From contig CAZZAX010000005.1 of the NCBI GenBank assembly GCA_964653075.1, positions 1-64,000 of the forward strand: a stretch of 64,000 bases of DNA, given 5' to 3'. How positions within the stretch are numbered: the first letter of the stretch is position 1; each line of letters begins with the position of its first letter. Under the pieces are notes generated by a model that was not told the DNA's origin, searched no databases, and worked only from the letters and a program-made list of their open reading frames with translations. A program made the translations under genes and the position numbers. Positions 60,719-64,000 of the stretch are shown here, in pieces. The DNA is from NIOZ-UU13 sp964653075. Its GTDB lineage: Bacteria > Planctomycetota > Phycisphaerae > Sedimentisphaerales > Anaerobacaceae.

Positions 60719-61543
60719 ATGAAACAATGTAGTTTATATGGCCTTGCTGCTATTAACGTAGAGCTTACAAACAGATGTAATAAGAAGTGCTGGATGTGCG
60801 GCAGGCGAAAAGTAGAACGTGATTATCCCGAATTAGCTTTGAACTACGGAGATATGGAATTCGATCTTGTAAAAAAAATCGCCCGACAGCTACCACCCAA
60901 TATTGTCGTACAGCTTCACAATAACGGTGAGCCCCTTCTATATCCAAGGCTGGCAGAAACAATAACACTTTTCAACAGGCAAATAACATCTTTCGACACA
61001 AACGGCAAGCTGCTTTTGGAAAAAGCAGACCAGATAATCGACAATCTGGACACCCTTGCGATATCGGTTATCGAGAACGATCCTGAAGCGGATGAGCAAT
61101 ACGAAATTATAAAAGAATTTATAAGAATAAAAGGCGACAAGAAGCCGTTTACGGTATTTAGATTGAACGGCGATGTAGATTCCAGCAGATACGAACACCT
61201 TGGTTCTCTTCTGGTAAGACGGCTGCTGCACTCTCCGATGGGAAGTTTCGATTACAGGAAAACAGAGCCTACATTGCCCGAGATCGGAATATGTCTGGAT
61301 TTTCTGCATCATCTCGCCGTTAACAGAGAAGGCAAAGCATCAATCTGCGTCAGATTCGACCCTTCCGGGATTGGTGTTATAGGGGATGTAAGAACACAAT
61401 CACTCGAAGATATATGGTGCAATGGGAAAAGAATGGAATGGCTCGAATACCACAAACAAGGCCGACGAGATAAAGTGCCGCTGTGTTCGCACTGCGATTT
61501 TTGGGGCGTCCCGACCGGAACTGATTTTGCAGATTCAGCATGA
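60719..61543 (+). CDS. Radical SAM protein with SPASM-like end
   Basis: 274 residues. AINVELTNRCNKKCWMCGRR carries CxxxCxxC (about 18-25) for the 4Fe-4S cluster. VVQLHNNGEPLLYPRLAETI matches the GEPLL motif. Four or more Cys towards the end (GICLDFLHH, ASICVRFDPS, WCNGKRMEW, PLCSHCDFWG) suggest a SPASM-type domain with a second cluster. Such proteins modify peptides, sugars or methyl groups; target unknown. AGGCGG before the ATG. Confidence 0.85.
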   Translation: MKQCSLYGLAAINVELTNRCNKKCWMCGRRKVERDYPELALNYGDMEFDLVKKIARQLPPNIVVQLHNNGEPLLYPRLAETITLFNRQITSFDTNGKLLLEKADQIIDNLDTLAISVIENDPEADEQYEIIKEFIRIKGDKKPFTVFRLNGDVDSSRYEHLGSLLVRRLLHSPMGSFDYRKTEPTLPEIGICLDFLHHLAVNREGKASICVRFDPSGIGVIGDVRTQSLEDIWCNGKRMEWLEYHKQGRRDKVPLCSHCDFWGVPTGTDFADSA

Positions 61544-61561
61544 GTTCTGGGGCGACAATTT

Positions 61562-63619
61562 ATGCGATATTATAGATACGTACCACTTGGATTTGCGGAA
61601 ACTAAGACCCAATTGCAGGCATTAATGTTGTGCAAGGCAAGCCGTTATTACAATCTCCAGATAGTAGCCGTAACACCGGAAGTAGATTATCTTGCTAAAG
61701 ATAGCAGCTGCCAATATGTAACGACTGAAGATTTCTACTATTGGGACCGGATAAACAAGCTGGGCGAAGAGAATATTGATATCGCAGAACAGCTCTGTGA
61801 AGAAGTTGATAAAGTTATACATTCGGTTGCACAGAAGATGCCGGGCTCAGACCTGGTCTCTTTTAGGGCGCTGTTTCATCCTCTTAAAGGTTTTCTCGAC
61901 AGCATGACCCTGCGTATAGTGCCTGTAGAAGCTGTTTTCAAATATATTAGGCCCCGCATTGCTGTTTGTTTTCCGCAGCCGGAATACAAAATAACAGGGC
62001 CGGGTTTACTGGACAAGCCATCTTTATCATTAACAAGCAGGATAGTCCCGATAGTAGCAAAAACCAACAATTGCAGGATTGAATGGCATCAGGATGGTGA
62101 CTTGAAAATCGATGCAGATAAGCGCCACTCGTATGAAACGAAGCACATGCATCTCGATAACCCGAATTCCTACACAGCAGATTTAGATAACAAGATAGAC
62201 TTGTTTAAGCAGGCATTACAGAACGATAAATCCGGCGAAGCACTTGTAACCGACAGATTACTGCTTTTTTCCAACGAGGGCATAGATAACTTTATCAGCA
62301 AGATACTGACCAATTGGACCAGCAGAAAAGGAACAGGATTCGCAAATATCGGGACATTATATTCAGCAAATATAAATATATACGCTGGAATAACAAAAGC
62401 GATTTACAGTGATTTAGGTCAATTGCTATGGCACAATGTAAATCAAAACAAAGTTATTCGAAAATTGTTTAATATACGTCAGATAGACAGATATCCTTTA
62501 ATCGAACCTCTTCTGCGTTTACTGATAGTTAATGAATTGCCGCGTCTGTTGATGCAGGCATCCATAGTGGAAAGGAATGTCAAGAATCTGCGAAAAGCCG
62601 TGGTTATGACAGGAGGGATGATCGAAGTCAATAGCCTGATTGCAAAGGCATGCGATAAATACAAAACTCCTATGGTTTCAACCCACAGGAGTGGTTTTTT
62701 GGGCTATTGCCAGGCACCTTTTCATGAGCGTTATGAACTGGCGGATACCGACTATTATATCTGCGGTGGACCAGGCGCAACCGAAACATTTGAAAAACCG
62801 TCACCTATGACGCGTTGGCAACCTGAAAGAAAAAGAGCCAGACCCGTAACATTGGGTTCCGTCTGGATTGACGAAATGGTTGCAGAATACAGAAAGGAAA
62901 AATATCTACGCGAGAATGCCTGCCAGGAAGAAACGGCCGATAGAATACAAAAGCGAAAAACTATAATGTATGTAATGTCGGCATTGATAGGAGACAACTG
63001 CTATATAGGATACGTATTTCATCCGGAAATCTGGCTGTGTCGATTCCAGCTCGAATTGATTAATTTTCTGGCGAAATTCCCCAACATTGATGTTTTACTA
63101 AAACCACCTATACCAGATAGATGTCCCCAGATAACCAACCCTGTTTTCGACCGGCTCGCAAAACAGGACGTACAAAACATTCGCGTTTTTTCACAGAATA
63201 TCGCGCTGGAAAAGATTATTGATTTAGCAGATGCGTTTATCATCGATTCGCCCAGCACACCTGTCTGGCCTTTAGTGTCCACAGAAAAACCATTTCTGGC
63301 ATATATCGATAAATCATTCTTTAGTTTAGTTCCAAAAGCTATTGAGCTATTTAAAAAGCGGGCAATATTCGCTGATACTAAGGACGAGTTTTTTGAAAAG
63401 CTGGAGAATTTTCTACATACTCCAGAATGGACTTTAGATAAACCAGTTAATGATGAATTTCTTTGCCACTATGGTACTTATTTAAATGACGGCAATTCAG
63501 ACAAAAGAGTGACTGAGTTCTTGTTCGAACTGGCGAACGGGAAGAACTGTCAAAATTTAAGGAACAATAATGAGCACTTTAATCGAAACTTCCAATACGC
63601 TCTCGGATATAACGGTTAA
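61562..63619 (+). CDS. Large GT-B-like surface-carbohydrate protein
   Basis: 685 residues. No firm family; the C-terminal 200 residues (IMYVMSALIGDNCYIGYVFH, NIDVLLKPPIPDRCPQITN, IIDLADAFIIDSPSTPVWPL, STEKPFLAYID) have the order of CDP-glycerol transferase-like GT-B proteins: a DS...TP donor region and a K-P step. The first 400 residues are without known motif. No signal peptide. GGGGCGACAATTT before the ATG; overlaps the next start by 50 bases. Confidence 0.7.
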   Translation: MRYYRYVPLGFAETKTQLQALMLCKASRYYNLQIVAVTPEVDYLAKDSSCQYVTTEDFYYWDRINKLGEENIDIAEQLCEEVDKVIHSVAQKMPGSDLVSFRALFHPLKGFLDSMTLRIVPVEAVFKYIRPRIAVCFPQPEYKITGPGLLDKPSLSLTSRIVPIVAKTNNCRIEWHQDGDLKIDADKRHSYETKHMHLDNPNSYTADLDNKIDLFKQALQNDKSGEALVTDRLLLFSNEGIDNFISKILTNWTSRKGTGFANIGTLYSANINIYAGITKAIYSDLGQLLWHNVNQNKVIRKLFNIRQIDRYPLIEPLLRLLIVNELPRLLMQASIVERNVKNLRKAVVMTGGMIEVNSLIAKACDKYKTPMVSTHRSGFLGYCQAPFHERYELADTDYYICGGPGATETFEKPSPMTRWQPERKRARPVTLGSVWIDEMVAEYRKEKYLRENACQEETADRIQKRKTIMYVMSALIGDNCYIGYVFHPEIWLCRFQLELINFLAKFPNIDVLLKPPIPDRCPQITNPVFDRLAKQDVQNIRVFSQNIALEKIIDLADAFIIDSPSTPVWPLVSTEKPFLAYIDKSFFSLVPKAIELFKKRAIFADTKDEFFEKLENFLHTPEWTLDKPVNDEFLCHYGTYLNDGNSDKRVTEFLFELANGKNCQNLRNNNEHFNRNFQYALGYNG

Positions 63620-64000
63620 ACCGGGAATAAATTCCGCACTAAAGGCAATGATTGGTGATAAAAGATGTTTTATTCCCACTCACTTGGCGATAGAAACCGT
63701 AAGTGCTTGTAATGCCGACTGCATTATGTGTCCATCTTCTGAAATGAAGAGGGAAAAAGCTGTGATGAGGCCTGAGGTTCATCAAACAATCCTCAGAAAG
63801 ATATCAGACTGGGGAGCGCCGATATCTTTAATCACGCACGCAGGGCTCGGAGAGCCTCTTCTGGATAGAATGCTTGAAGAGCGAATACAACAAGAAAAAA
63901 GGACTTTTCCGGATACCCAGGTCATCGTTTATACAAACGGCAGTCTCCTTGATGAAGAGCGGGCACTAAAACTAATTGATTCAGGAGTAGATATTGTTTC
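63570..64000 (+). CDS. Radical SAM protein, cut by the window edge
   Basis: 143 codons are seen; the frame is open to the end. THLAIETVSACNADCIMCPS has CxxxCxxC (about residues 49-56), and ITHAGLGEPLLDRMLEERIQ has the GEPLL motif; VIVYTNGSLLDEERALKLID fits the radical SAM barrel. AAGGAACAATA before the ATG at 63570. Relative of the gene at 60719, so at least two such enzymes lie in this island. An ATG at 63648 would avoid the overlap. Confidence 0.85.
   Translation, partial: MSTLIETSNTLSDITVKPGINSALKAMIGDKRCFIPTHLAIETVSACNADCIMCPSSEMKREKAVMRPEVHQTILRKISDWGAPISLITHAGLGEPLLDRMLEERIQQEKRTFPDTQVIVYTNGSLLDEERALKLIDSGVDIV

Noticed and set aside
61422..61625. Plus-strand 67-codon frame across the end of the radical SAM gene
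   Set aside because: Overlaps two well-supported genes in another frame and has no features.

Overview
The window looks like a chromosomal piece of a motile Planctomycetota bacterium, probably class Phycisphaerae near Sedimentisphaerales. This is an inference from four things: a pseudopilin with the FTLIELLVVISIIALLIAIL helix and an RHN...LDWSVR tail, large secreted LamG and fibronectin-like proteins, zinc-ribbon and HPP proteins of the types common there, and intergenic DNA full of decayed simple repeats. No rRNA, tRNA, CRISPR array or insertion sequence was recognised. REGION 1 (1-19.2 kb) is gene-sparse and mixed. It holds a pseudopilin, three unassigned secreted or membrane-associated proteins (2.3-6.3 kb), a repeat-rich graveyard with fragments of an S41 peptidase and of an ABC-2 permease, two intact ABC-2 permeases, small zinc-ribbon proteins, and two convergent genes for large secreted multidomain proteins. 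Those two genes share an almost identical 20-bp leader element and related hairpin terminators. REGION 2 (19.4-33.8 kb, minus strand) is a flagellar/regulatory operon: two TPR proteins, an NtrC-type regulator, fliL, fliM, fliN, flhA, a small membrane protein, fliA, small proteins, two lipoproteins and a probable anti-sigma factor. A second sigma-54 activator with a degenerate receiver domain lies upstream, facing flgD. REGION 3 (34.4-46.8 kb, plus strand) is the rod/hook/ring operon: flgD, flgE, a PilZ protein, flgF, flgG, flgA, flgH, flgI, flgJ, flgN, flgK, flgL. REGION 4 (46.9-64 kb, plus strand) is a glycan island directly behind flgL: a methyltransferase-GT9 fusion, a TPR-GT fusion, two near-duplicate GT2-TPR proteins, a TPR protein, a small chaperone-like protein, NeuB-like synthase, NeuA-like cytidylyltransferase, three methyltransferases, a class IV aminotransferase, two radical SAM proteins (one cut by the window edge) and a large GT-B-like protein. 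HOW IT FITS TOGETHER: -24/-12 sequences with exact 10-nt GG-GC spacing precede the minus-strand motility operon (32162-32176), flgD (34293-34308) and the glycan island (48883-48898). A sigma-28-like sequence precedes the probable flgM. This suggests one sigma-54 to sigma-28 cascade controls hook building and flagellar glycosylation together. The most unusual points are the decayed duplication in the glycan island (cytidylyltransferase - methyltransferase - aminotransferase, with different methyltransferases in the middle), the methyltransferase-GT9 fusion, patchy identity between the two GT2 genes, C/G tracts of 8-9 in flagellar genes, and a signal peptide apparently built from a simple repeat.
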